Shown: in pieces, positions 13,897 to 24,910 of the stretch
Position numbering within the stretch: the first letter of the stretch is position 1
Layout: each line of letters opens with the position of its first letter
Assembly: GCA_934045905.1 (NCBI GenBank)
Contig: OW203770.1
Location: 29,211,259-29,275,258, forward strand
Length of the DNA: 64,000 bases
Source: Leuctra nigra
Taxonomy: Eukaryota; Arthropoda; Insecta; Plecoptera; Leuctridae
Direction: 5' to 3'
Translations under genes and position numbers: made by a program
Notes under the pieces: generated by a model
Databases searched by the model: none
Told to the model about the DNA's origin: nothing
What the model saw: only the letters and a program-made list of their open reading frames with translations

Positions 13897-16800
13897 TCAG
13901 ATTATATTTACCTTGGTCTTGTTGTAACGAGAGAGCCACTTGATAAAGTCGGTGCCCAAATCTTTGGCTTGTTTTGTTGGGGCTTTTCCTTCACTATCAG
14001 CGCAGTGTTGATCTGCTCCGGCCTTGATCAGACACTTGGCTACTGCCGTGTGTTTGTTCTTCACGGCACGATGCAGAGGCGTCTCATTGTCAATTGTCTT
14101 AGCGTTGACTTTAGCCCCTGCGTGTAGCAACGACATGACAAGGTCCACTTGCCCTGACTTAGCTGCATAATGCAGGGCTGTGCGATGATGACGACTTCCC
14201 TTGACAGTAACATCAGCTCCATTGTCGATCAGATTCTTGGCTACTTCTGTGTGTTTGTATTTCACAGCAAGTAGCAGAGGCGTCTCATTGTGAAGCGTCT
14301 TGGGGTTAACTCGAGCTCCTGCATCTATCAAGGACATTAGAGTGTCAAGTTGCCCTGACTTAGCAGCAAGATGCAGGGGAGTGCGATTGCGCTTGCCCGT
14401 GCTGCTGACATCGGCTCCAGCGTCCATCAGACATTTGGCAACTTCCACGTGTTTGTTCCTCACAGCAAGATGTAAAGCCGTCTCGTGGTCGTCCCGCTTA
14501 ACGCTGAGATGCGCGCGTTGATCTAACAAGTACATCTCGACAGCGTCCAGATTCCCGGACTCAGCTGCCTCATGCAGGGAAATGGGCTTAGTTCTCTTGA
14601 TGCTCACTTCAGCACCATTCTCGATCAGAAAGGTAGCAACATCCACTTGATTGTTGAGCACAGCGAGAAACAAAGGAGTGAGATCACACATTGCTTTAGA
14701 GTTAAGCTTAGCCTGTTTGTTCAACAACAGCTTCACAAGGCTAAGCTGTCCCCACATGGCCGCGTAATGCAGTGGAGTGGCTTTGTACATTCCCTTGATG
14801 TAGACCTCATTTCTCGCCTCGATCAGCCACCGAGCAACTTCTTCGTGGCAGTACCAATCTGTCTTAGCATTGAGACAAGTCTTTACATCTTGCAGTGTTT
14901 CAACAAAGTCGATGTCGAATGTTTCCCACATAGCTGCATGAAACAGGTAATTCCTCTTGCATTTGTCCATGGTGTTAACCTTCGCCCCAGCGTTGATCAG
15001 ACACTTGGCAACGTCGATATGCTTGTTTCTCACAGCTAGAAGCAAGGGCGTCTCATTTGAGCAACTCTTTGCGTTGATATCAGCTCCTGCTTCTAGAAAC
15101 AGCTCGACGAGGTTTAGCTGTCCGAAGTCGGCTGCATGATGCAGAGGATAGTAGTTGTTAGTCCGATCCTTCATATTGACGTCAGCTCCGCATCGGATCA
15201 GACACTTAGCAACTTCAACATGATCGTTTTTCGCAGCTAGAAGCAATGGCGTCTCATCTCGGTGTGTAACAGCGTTGCGTTTAGCCCCCTTGCGTAACAG
15301 CCACTTGACTGTGCTGAGATGTCCTCTCTCGGCTGCGTAATGAAGAGGAGTTTGTTTCGAACCGTCCAGGACATTGAGCCCCGACCCAGCCAGAAGTTTT
15401 ACTATGTTGAGATGGCCTTCTCCTGCTGCCAAGTGTATGGCTAGCGTCTTCTCCCACCCACCGCGTTGCATCATGTCAGCTCCTCTGTCCAGCAAGAACT
15501 TCACAGAGTCCTTGCAACCACTCCCAGCAGCGGCGTGTAGAAGGTAACTTGTAGTGCCATACTCGTCTCTCAGCTGCGTGTTTACTTGTAATTCACATTC
15601 ATCCACAGCGCACTGCAGGATATGAAAACACCCGCGTCTTACAAGTGAATAAAACGTTCTTGGGTCATTGCGTACTTCGCTACTCGCATCATATTCCTTC
15701 TTCAAGTTGTTGATCAGTTCTGTAAGAGCCACCAGCTCATGAGTGTTTGCCTTGTTATTCAGGAGATGTTCCACTTTGCCCCACGTCTTGGTTTTGTCTG
15801 AATATCTCAGAGGAGTTCCCTGCAGTATTCTGTCTGTCAAACTTATGTCAGCACCATGGGTTTGAAGTAACTGCATGATGCTTGCATCTAAACCAAGAAC
15901 ATTGTCACTTTCATGATAAGATGCCGCCAGATGGAGCGCTGATCTGTCGCCCTTGTCAAGCTGGTTCACGTCAGCGCCAGATGTCAGCAGGGTTTCAACT
16001 TGTTCTCTGTCAGCGCTCAACACTGCGTTGTGCAATGGACAATCTCTCGCAAGGAGTCGGTCGAAGAACTGGCGGACTGTTACAAAGCGAGGTTCAAACA
16101 GGTTCTGCGCGATGAAATCATTGCTCGACAATATGTTCTCTGACAGCCACAAAGCCAGGAAGTACTCAGCGAAACATCGATGGATAAAGATTGGTTTGCC
16201 GTATGTCATTACATCAACCAATCCCGTCCATTCCTCGCCTACTGAAAAACACTCCGCAACATTTGAGAATATTTCGTTTCTGTTTAATTTCAACGAACCA
16301 ATTTCTTCATCTGTAAGGAGCAGTAACATTGCAGCGTCGGAGTAGTTCTTCGTAATATATTTTCTTTCTCTTTTTCTCAAACTAATCTGTCTTTTATTCG
16401 AGGCGTTTATTGGATCTTTGACTTTATTTAGAATATTCAATTTCGCTTCAATGAATTCTTCAAATAGCTCAAGCAAATTCAGACTCTTCGGAATTAGTGT
16501 CCCTTCCTTAACATCATTTGCGAACACCTCGCCCAGCATCATGCACTGAAGGGGAATCCCCGTGAACTCTCTGTCTCTGTCACTCAACGATACAGAAATC
16601 TTCTTCAGAAGATTCTGAGCAAACTCCTCTGAATTATATGTGTTCCAAAAATTGACAAGAAAAATAGTTTGATCTTCTCTATTGAATGGCTCAATGGTGT
16701 AACAAATGGAATTAAACTCACTTTCCAAGTGATGTCGCATTACATTTCTAGAGGTCAGCCAAATTTCTCCAATTTTCAGTTTCATCGCGCTTTTGATCAT

Positions 16801-17390
16801 ATTGGTGACTTTGAAATTGTAATATGGACTTATCTCATCAAATCCATCAACGTATAAGTTGACGCTTCCTGTTCGCGTCAAACGGGATCGGAGAATTTCA
16901 GCATCAAGCTCACAATTTGTCACTACATCAATTAAGAAATCTGTAACATGATCATGGCTTGTGAAATACTGCTCACTCAGGCCGTCCAGTTGCCTTGTAA
17001 TGCTGTTCAAGTCGATTGTCATTGCCCATAGAGATCTCTTTTGTGTCTTCGCTGCTTGGGCCAAGTTGTTGATGAAGGTGGTTTTACCCATCCCAGGGCC
17101 AGCAGTCACGAGAACAACTCGCTCATCTATGTTTGTAGCTAAGACTGGTTCCTTCACTTCTTTGTTAATATTCTTCTTTATCACATCCATGTTGTTTTTG
17201 GATTGTTTCCAGCACACGATGAAGTTCGAGTCGTCCACTTTTAACCAGTGCAAATTTTTGCCAGGAATCTTTTGACAGAATCTTGTGAAATCATCTTCTG
17301 TGAATTCATCAGTCCAGTAGAAGTGACCCGAAATGTTATCTTGTTTTTCATCATATTTCGTCAGCCGTATCTCGTAATCATTCTCCACAG
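13897..17390 (-). CDS. NACHT NTPase-ankyrin protein, exon 2 (NTPase and repeat domains)
   Basis: Frame of 1,163 codons ending in TGA at 13897. Its first possible start (17388) is GTG, and a clean acceptor TTTCAG lies just before 17390, so this is an internal exon joined to the exon ending at 17526. Numbering from that GTG: Walker A GPGMGKTT about 97-104, Walker B LYVDGFDE about 178-185 and a sensor-like LTSRN about 211-215. These are seen directly and fit a NACHT/STAND ATPase. A helical linker follows, then about 18 ankyrin repeats from about 452 to 1140 (PLHYAAERGH, PLLLAAKNDH and similar); two or three near 560-620 and 830-870 are degenerate. The repeats alternate between an LHxAAxxGQ type and an LLLAVxNKH type, so growth has been by about 66-residue dimers. 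A donor-like AAG|GTAAAT overlaps the last codons, so the true C terminus could lie in another exon. Likely role: cytosolic sensor whose ankyrins bind a ligand. Confidence 0.85.
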
Positions 17391-17525
17391 CTGAAACCTC
17401 AACCGCTTCAATGTTTGAGATGATGAAAAGTTAACTCTGGAAGTTAACTCTCTTCTCCAGGATCAACTGCTGCGATTCCGACGTCAACTGCCTCTAGCAG
17501 AACTCGTCATGATGTTCCAGGTAAC
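17391..17525 (-). other. Intron of the nuclease-NACHT-ankyrin gene (inferred)
   Basis: The donor CCAG|GTTACC (intron begins at 17525) and acceptor TTTCAG| (ends at 17391) are both phase 1. Removing these 135 bp joins exon 1 to the P-loop exon in frame (proline, then A-V-E-N-D-Y) and removes the TAG at 17494-17496 that would otherwise end the upstream frame. If the intron is retained, the product is a free 398-residue nuclease-domain protein. Confidence 0.75.
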
Positions 17526-18690
17526 CTGGCAACGCAGACTCTGAGAAGAGAATCAGCGTCTTGCCAGGAGAGACTTCGCTGAGCTCATCAGCTAGTGAGC
17601 TAGAATCATCAGCGCTGCATTCTACCACCAACACGTCACACCACACACTCTGCCACGCGCGCAAAACCTCGCGTGTGCATGATGACGAGTGGAGGAATAT
17701 GAAGCGCTTTGTGTGATGTTTCGCCAACATCTGGTGGAGCTTTAAGCTGGTTAACTTTTTGTTAGGTGACGTCACGTTCACCACATTGCTGGACAGTGAT
17801 TGGTGGAAGAAGTCAATCTCTTGGTCAGAGAAGCTTATGTTCAACGCTTCCAATTCCTTCTTCTTCGCATCATTTATCTGGTCAAGTCGCGAGACAATGA
17901 CGTCACGCCACATCTGCGCAGACTCAGTGAGAAGATTCGATGTTCCTGTTTCTTCCCACCACACTTTCATATTCTCTATGAAATTCTTGGCGATCTTCTT
18001 TGTATCTACCTCGCTTGTTGCCAAGGCCTCCTGAATCTCTTTTTCAATTAGGGATCCGAGCATCTCTTCAGAAGCCTGGCCTGTGTAAAATTGAATTCTT
18101 TGCAGGAACTCATCTATCGTAGCTTTATCGTTGGCTGTCTGCTTTTCACACTCTTCCTTGATCTTGTTCATTGCTACTTCATTGAAATAGAAAGGAGGTG
18201 CAATATCCTGGTTTGTAGCAAGCAGTGATTTGTTGCTTCTCGACATCTTCCTCACTGACGTCAAAGATTTGTCGATCTTCCCGTTCGTGTAAATAACAAA
18301 GTCACAATTTCTGAAGTCAATGTCAAAAAGCATAGATCTTCCTACATTCTTGGCTACTTCACAAAATGACTTGTAGTATTTACACATGCTGTAGCTGCCG
18401 GACGCTTTGACGAGCTGATCAAGAGTGACGATTGCGTTTCCCTTCTCGTTGTGCTTTAACTGCACAAAGCAAGTCCTGAACTCACCCTCTGCTTGCAACT
18501 TGTACTTGAACACCATGTGGTCGAATGCGCCTGCGCCGGCGACATTGCAGCCCATCATGAAGCCGGCTGTGCGGTTCAAACAGCGCAGGAACAACAGCGC
18601 CGCCATCTTGTACTCATATTGAGGGCCAAGCAAAGTGGCTGCGCCGGCCAACTTCTTGTATTTCAAAGACCTGTGCACAAACATAGACAT
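17526..18690 (-). CDS. NACHT-ankyrin gene exon 1: Cap4/PD-(D/E)XK-like nuclease domain
   Basis: ATG at 18688-18690 opens a frame of 388 complete codons before the donor at 17526. A helix with YEYKMAALLFL (residues 25-35) precedes F-D57-H and, about 20 residues later, F-V-Q77-L-K79-H. This D...QxK spacing is that of PD-(D/E)XK nucleases, and the local pattern (YQ-type helix, acidic residue, VQxKH, later FVIYTNGK) resembles the Cap4-type dsDNA endonuclease effector family of bacterial defence proteins. That assignment is by motif memory, not search. A charged linker follows, then an alpha/beta region (RFIFLHSS ... DVLVVECS ... GKTLILFSES) before the NTPase. GTGCACAG|GTC near 18670 looks like a splice acceptor, so the first codons could instead come from an upstream exon. 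No in-window promoter is evident. Confidence 0.75.
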
Positions 18691-18978
18691 TAAAATGCAA
18701 AATTAAAAATAATACTTGGGCAGACCGCGGCCCCTGTTTTATAACTTTCAATTACGGATTCGGCCCGAATTCGATTCACGGCACATGGATTAACATTGCA
18801 TCGAATCTGAATCTGGCCGAATCCTGACATTTAAATACATAAAATAGCTCTATTTCCATAGAAAATCCAGCTTTATTCGTCAGGGCGTTTCAATTGTACC
18901 GAAGAAAATGTGAACATGACCCGTTAATCTGAGTATTTTGAAATTCAGTTAAGTCATTGATATGAGTGGAGTAACAAT

Positions 18979-19100
18979 TGGAGCGGTCGCTCCACGCCCG
19001 ACAAGTCGTACTGCACCCACGCTCTCACACAACATACCGCTAATCTACCGAACTGCTTTACGAGATGCCACCCAAAAGTTCGTTCAACGTGACCATAAAG
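18979..19100 (-). mobile_element. Degraded 'A-end' fragment of repeat family X
   Basis: GGAGCGGTCGCTCCAC followed by CAAGTCGTACTGCAC and CAACATACCG matches the terminal sequence of the family X copies at 30568 and 50098. Only about 120 bp are recognisable, next to the SINE-like repeat at 19133. Confidence 0.6.
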
Positions 19101-19132
19101 TAACAAGATCTTAAAGTGGTGTGTGTTGGATT

Positions 19133-19450
19133 GAGCGGGGTCAGCGGTTAGATGGGTAACCATTCAACCCTGCCTTGCCAGGTTGCTGCCGTTGGGCCAG
19201 AGAGACTGGGGTGTTTGGGGGTTAGTGTGACGACCTCCCTCCACCTGTTATCAGTCTCTCGACGGCGGGGGTTGTGGAGGCTCGTGCTGTGAATGTCACA
19301 CCGTCCTTCGGATGGGACGTTAAGCCGTTGGCCCCCTTTGGTATCTTTCCTTGGAGTAGGCTACATGCCGGTATCGGGTTTCCTCTCTACCTTCTCTATA
19401 TAACATTCTCACTTGTGGAGCCTCGGCTCCGTTGAGAATAGAAAATAAAA
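19133..19450 (+). mobile_element. SINE-like dispersed repeat
   Basis: GC-rich island in AT-rich DNA containing GTCCTTCGGATGGGACGTTA, a block I associate with dispersed short retroposons in invertebrates, and ending in an A-rich tail (AGAATAGAAAATAAAAATAA). No clear Pol III A/B boxes and no target duplication were found. It could also be a LINE 3' fragment. Confidence 0.4.
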
Positions 19451-21347
19451 ATAATATATAAGTTGTTCCATGTGTACATCAATTTTGGAGTAATTTCAAT
19501 TATTCCATGCATCCCTGGACAAGAGTGACTATGTTGAGCATATTTCGCGATTGTTTCTTTGCAATTGTTTTGAACAGGGTATCAAGAAGACCTTGTCAGA
19601 CGCCTCGTTCAGAATGCCGTGATCAGTTCAATCTGTCAAATGCTGCTTTTAATGAATAAACGTCTAGTTTTCGCTAGCTGGATATGTGCTGTAATTAAAT
19701 AGGATAAAAATCCAGTCGTGGATCAGGGTCCCAGTCTATAAATTTACATTAATTAGATCCAAATTTACATATTAGGCAACACCACTTATTTATTACGTTG
19801 AAGTGTGATTCACGTGGTTGGTAAATGCTGAAAACGACTATTGGCGCCTATTAAGAACTATGGAAACAAATATTACCCAAGTGCATGAGAAAAAGTAGAG
19901 GTTTTGATTTTCATGTTTCCTCCAGTTGCAGTAAAATGCGGATAAATTAGGCAATATTACGAATATATTGATTATTCTTCGCGAGTGTGTTATTGAATCC
20001 CTCAATATTATAATATTTTGAACTTGCAGAGAGACAGAAAACTGTGAAAATTTTAGTTATATTCACACTAGTTAGCGCAACACCGTGTTGAGTGTGTCAA
20101 ATTGTACCAAGCCTCTTTATATGAACATCAGATTTAATATTTCCATTGCACAGTAGGTATGTTTCAAAAACTTGTTTCTATATTAAAGGGGAAAAAATTA
20201 CATTTAAATAGGTAAATAAAATATAACAAATTGCGATATGGGAAGAATTAAAGATCTCAAGTTCAATTGCAAGGTTTTGTACCAACTGACATGTCAGTGA
20301 TTTAGAATAATTAAAAAAGAAAGAAACTTGTTTGCTTCGCGTGTAAATGATCCACAACTGGCACCAAATGAGTATCTCTAAATTATCAATAATATTATCA
20401 TAAAACGACTTAACATACGCCCTTCACAAATACCTTTGTAACTTATGGGGAAAATAATAGACTTCAGTTCACACATACTCCAATAAATGATGCACATCCG
20501 GGACTCGGTACCAGTGGGGGTCAAATTAGCATGTTATTTATAAGTCTGCTGTCGACAAATACATTCCTTCATCAAGACTTAATCAAAATTTAAACATCAT
20601 ATAAACCAATACTGGATATTCTATACATTTTATTAAAAACCCGATCCACCATTGGATCTTTACCCGCCGATTGTACTTGATTGCGACATTGGGGTAAGCA
20701 TCAATTTCTGTTATTTCACGATATAGTTATATAACTTTTTCTAAACTCGTTACGATTGACATGAAAGTGCTTTGCCCGCAATCAAACTAGAAAGGTAAAC
20801 TAATACCGAAGTTGTAAATTTCTTACGCTAGTTGGCGCATTAAAACCTTACGCGTCGAATAGCTTTGACGACACAATAACTTGATACCACAATCCCAGAC
20901 TTACCCCTCATACTCTGCCTCCTCACATTTTCTTTTCTTTCCCTTCTTCTTCTTCTTCTTTTTATTTTCTTCAGCTCCTGAAAAATATAAATTCAAGTCA
21001 TTGTGATAATGGACTACATACAAGGACTTATGTATCAAATCGTAATAATACAAGTCCAAACAACCTCGAACACAGATAATGGACGATAATGGACAGATAT
21101 TGGATGGAACGAAAATGGATAAGAAGTGAAAATTAATAGTTTTATAAATATGTGTTTACATATTTGTGATAACATAGTGACGGGTAAAATGGGTCAGACA
21201 GGTCCACCAAAACTTTGGAGCCCTGCTGTTAGTCACAAGAGATTTTTTACGTTTATGTAAGGTTGACATCAGTTGTGGACTGACGATCAAGGAGGCGGTG
21301 AAAACAGTACACCGTGAGATAGAGTCTAGTGTTTGTTGTCTTGATAG
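19451..21347. other. Gene-free AT-rich DNA
   Basis: No supported coding region. Positions 20697-20780 (ATCAATTTCTGTTATTTC ...) resemble the internal part of the TA-flanked MITE at 53311-53829, so a relic of that family lies here. A (TTC)n-rich tract occurs near 20938-20962. Confidence 0.5.
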
Positions 21348-22333
21348 GATGATCTAGACCACGTGACCACCTACGTCATGCCCTGCAATCTTCAAAACGA
21401 ATCAGGCCGCCATTACATTTTTAAGAAGAAAAGATGGGTTCACTTTCGTTCGAATAACTTCATAATTACCCTAGCTACAATAATTCGATCAAGGACTTGG
21501 GTGTTAATAAAAGATCGCTCTCAATGTTTCATATGACACTTTAATAATGAAAATGCTTTACTGAACTAAAAAGTGGGTTTTCACTACGGCAAAACGTCGG
21601 CAAAACGTCGACCACGACACGCAAATCAAGTCTCATTAAACTGGACATTACGAAAATATTAAACACACACCTGCAGTTATGATCTATACGATATTCCTTA
21701 TTTTTCACGACGGATTTTTTCCATTCTTTTACAAGCACAACACATCTCCAAATTACTTCAACGAGCCTACATATTACACCGTCTTGCTCCTCGTATTTAA
21801 GTTTTGTCTACTGTCAGGTTAGAACCACTGCCTTCTTTATTATGACTTTTCGAAGCAAGGTCAGGAGTTTCCAAGGTTGTTTCTTTGGCGTGACAGTAAA
21901 GCAAAACTTAAATACGAGGAGCCAGTAATTTGGAGATGTGTTGTGCTTGTAAAATAATGGAAAAAATCCGTCGTGAAAAATAAGGAATATCGTATAGATC
22001 ATAACTGCAGGTATGTGTTTAATATTTTCGTATTGTCCAGTTTATTGAGACTTGATTTGCGTGTCGTGGTCGACGTTTTGCCGATGTTTTGCCGTAGTGA
22101 AAACCCACTTTTTAGTTCAGTAAAGCATTTTCATTATTAAAGTGTCATATGAAACATTGAGAGCGATCTTTTATTAACACCCCAGTCCTTGACCGAATTA
22201 TTGTAGCTAGGGTAATTATTAAGTTATTCGAACGAAAGTGAACCCATCTTTTCTTCTTAAAAATGTAATGGCGGCCTGATTCGTTTTGAAGATTGCAGGG
22301 AATGACGTAGGTGGTCACGTGGTCTAGATCATC
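21348..22333. mobile_element. 986-bp near-perfect palindrome (foldback element)
   Basis: The segment begins GATGATCTAGACCACGTG and ends with its reverse complement CACGTGGTCTAGATCATC. The arms (about 21348-21755 and 21925-22333) match along their whole length with scattered single-base differences and small indels. The inner arm (CTCCTCGTATTTAAGTTTTG near 21786 and its complement near 21901) leaves a loop of under 120 bp. No transposase is present. No obvious target duplication was found. Candidates are a foldback transposon, a palindromic duplication or an assembly inversion artefact. Confidence 0.9.
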
Positions 22334-23087
22334 ATTAATAAAATATATTAACAAGTATATATTTCACAGTTTAGTTAGACCATTATCTGTCAGTAAGTTC
22401 ATGTGTCTAACTTAAGGTCCCGTGGTAGCTGTCCCAAAATGCTAAACATATTCACTTCGAATGTTCAATTTAGTCCGTTTTGTCCCTCATCAGATGAGTT
22501 ATGAAACAAACATCTGTTGGAACTAATCTACGTAGAAAGAACTGCTAAAACATCGATAAAGATTGTTTTACGTCCTTGCACCTAAATATTATCATATCAA
22601 GACTTGAAGTTGAAGTAAATCCTACGAGCAGAAAAGAATAGCAAACTTTACTCTAATAAATGGGCACAATGTATCACAAACCTGACACAATTTTGTCGTC
22701 AAAACATGCTCTCTTTCTTCATCTTTCCAACGAGATGTCGAGATATTATTTATATCCACTGTGTGATTGTAATATTTACCATAAAAGCACCGGGGTTTGA
22801 CCGTTTTCATGTGCGTATAAATAAACGTTTTTTTATTTTATTATTATTCCAACAATTAGTGCCAAGGCTAAAAATTTTATAGTGCATTACATTTTACATT
22901 TCCTATTTAGCAGAAATGTGGACATAATTGAGAAAATTAATTTGAAGATGAAATAATTGTTCAACAATATTGGGATCTGTTTTAAAAGTTTCAGAAGGCC
23001 CTAAAGATTCACATATGTGATTCTGAAGAATGAAGAATGCATAAGAAGAATCATCATATGCAATCATATGATTGCATGACATTTTTA
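22334..23087. other. Gene-free spacer
   Basis: AT-rich sequence between the palindrome and the SINE/LINE-like repeat. Short frames (22622-22810, 22903-23106 minus) show no motif or codon signal. Confidence 0.5.
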
Positions 23088-23540
23088 CCCCCCCGACGGC
23101 TGCCACCTTAGCACGGTGGTGGGGTTTGTGTTGGCCAATGATCCATTGTATCTACGCCGGCGAGCATATGCTCATATGTAAGGGCTACCCGTGCCGGACA
23201 GATCAGTGGTGAGGCCCAGACAAAGAGCAGCCAGGGTCGACCTAGCCATACCCTCCCGTGAATTAACGGTCTCGTCGGGCGGACCTTTCCCCCTCGAGAT
23301 GGTGATCACCCTGAAATCGGGTACCGCCGGCCCGAATCCTCACCCCCTCCCCCCCCCCCGGTCCGTCCCCATTCCGGCCTGGCCTTCCCACCAGGGCTGG
23401 ACTCCACCGGATCGGGCCCGTTAGGTCGACCCCTCCCCATGTCCTCCACTTTATTCAACAAAGTTAAAAGTAAAAATTAATGTGCGCAATTTAACCTCGT
23501 CGTTGACGCGCCGTTAAAACATATTAATCTAATCTAATCA
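23088..23540 (+). mobile_element. Non-LTR retrotransposon 3' end or SINE, GC-rich, (TAATC)n tail
   Basis: GC-rich segment containing CAGGGTCGACCTAGCC and ending in AACCTCGTCGTTGACGCGCC, then a TAATCTAATC tail. The same sequence family recurs inverted at 42240-42620, sharing the 3' block, the GGTGGTGGGGTTT block and the GTCGACCTAGCC block. No ORF of retroelement type is present, so it is either a 5'-truncated LINE or a SINE using that LINE's 3' end. Confidence 0.6.
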
Positions 23541-24154
23541 ATTGATTAAAAATATAATTTATCGTATAAAATTTTATTTCAAATAAAAAAGGATTTTGCC
23601 AAATTATTTACACAAAATATTCACTAAAGATCATAATCGTTTTTATCAAAATACATATTATTTACAATGCTGAGAAATACCAAAAAAATAATCAAACAAT
23701 CTGCAATAGAATAAAAGATTCGTCGATTTCAGTTGTTGCGCATGCGGAATTGCACACATGGTAACAATAGGCGAGAATTCACCGCCATCTTTACGAATCC
23801 TGTTTCACGGCCTTCTAAAGTAATTTTACCGACTGATTCAGCTCAACAAATTGATCCACTTTTGATCAAATATACAAATCTACCAACAAAATACCTACTC
23901 TGTGCGCCATTAAATAAAATTTAATGTCCCAAATGTACGAAGTGTCGAAAAAATCGACAGTGGCACTTGAAGGGTTAATACAACTAGTATCACAGCAAAA
24001 TTAAACTAGGAAAACGCTCAGTGTAACGCGTTGATGAGAGAGCACGGGTACGTGCAAATTCTCGAACCGGAAATGAATACACAACGCAAAGAAAACATAA
24101 AATATACATCCATATTTTATTGAAATATGATCACTCAATCAACTCTAGAGGGCA
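23541..24154. other. Gene-free spacer with a dispersed-repeat fragment
   Basis: No gene seen. Positions about 24003-24070 (CTAGGAAAACGCTC ... GTAACGCGTTGATGAG) recur with small changes at about 32198-32265, so this is a piece of a dispersed repeat. Confidence 0.5.
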
Positions 24155-24910
24155 GATCAAAAAGTTCCAGGACTGTATGAATTGCGCGGAAATGGAGCGT
24201 ATAGGAGAACGGTGCGGTGGGCAGCATTGTTTAGCATGACTCTTCCTGAGCACAACTGTTTTTTTCAGATTCCCGATAACCTTCTTTATAGTAAAGTTAC
24301 AGCTGTTATCGTGGAACAAGATTTTTGTGTTTGGGTAATTTTTGATAATTTGCGATATTGATCCAAAATAAGGTCTCTTCAGAGGGTCTCTTTAGTTTTG
24401 GGGATTTTGGTGACGTCTCTTCTCCGGTAATGACACGTTTCAATAAGTTTTCATTGTCATTTGCCATTCAAGAAGTTCCTGACTAACCATGTCAACAAAT
24501 TTTTAACTGAAAAGTTAAAGATAAGATGATTGGCTGAAAGAGTGCTCCGAGACTTTTGACCGAAGAAAAAAAACACTGAGCTTTGGTTTGTCAACAACTT
24601 CTTGAAATGGCAAAATTACGATGAATTTTTTAACGTCATTACCGGAGACGAGACGTCTCCAATACCCCCAAAACTAAAGAGACCCTCTGAAGATACGTTC
24701 TTTTTGATCAATTTCGCAAATAATAAAAAAATCGTCAAATATACAAATCTTGTTCCGCGATAACAGCTGTAATTCAAAATAAAAAAGGTTATCGAGAATC
24801 TAATAAAACAGTTGTGCTCAGGAAGAGTCATGCTAAACAATGCTGCCAACCGCACTGCTCTCCTACGCTCCATTCCCGCGCAATTCATACAGTCCTGGAA
24901 CTTTTTGATC
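24155..24910. mobile_element. 756-bp foldback/MITE with long inverted repeats
   Basis: Begins GATCAAAAAGTTCCAGGACT and ends with the reverse complement (AGTCCTGGAACTTTTTGATC). Complementarity continues inward for about 350 bp per arm, at lower identity than in the palindrome at 21348 (for example GGTCTCTTTAGTTTTGGGG against CCCCAAAACTAAAGAGACC). No transposase frame. Right and left flanks do not give an unambiguous target duplication. Confidence 0.8.

Noticed and set aside
14300..16345. Plus-strand frames opposite the ankyrin exon
   Set aside because: Antisense shadows of a strongly supported coding exon.
17388..17390. GTG as the start codon of the NACHT-ankyrin frame
   Set aside because: GTG starts are not expected in nuclear eukaryotic genes; an acceptor and phase-matched upstream exon explain it better.
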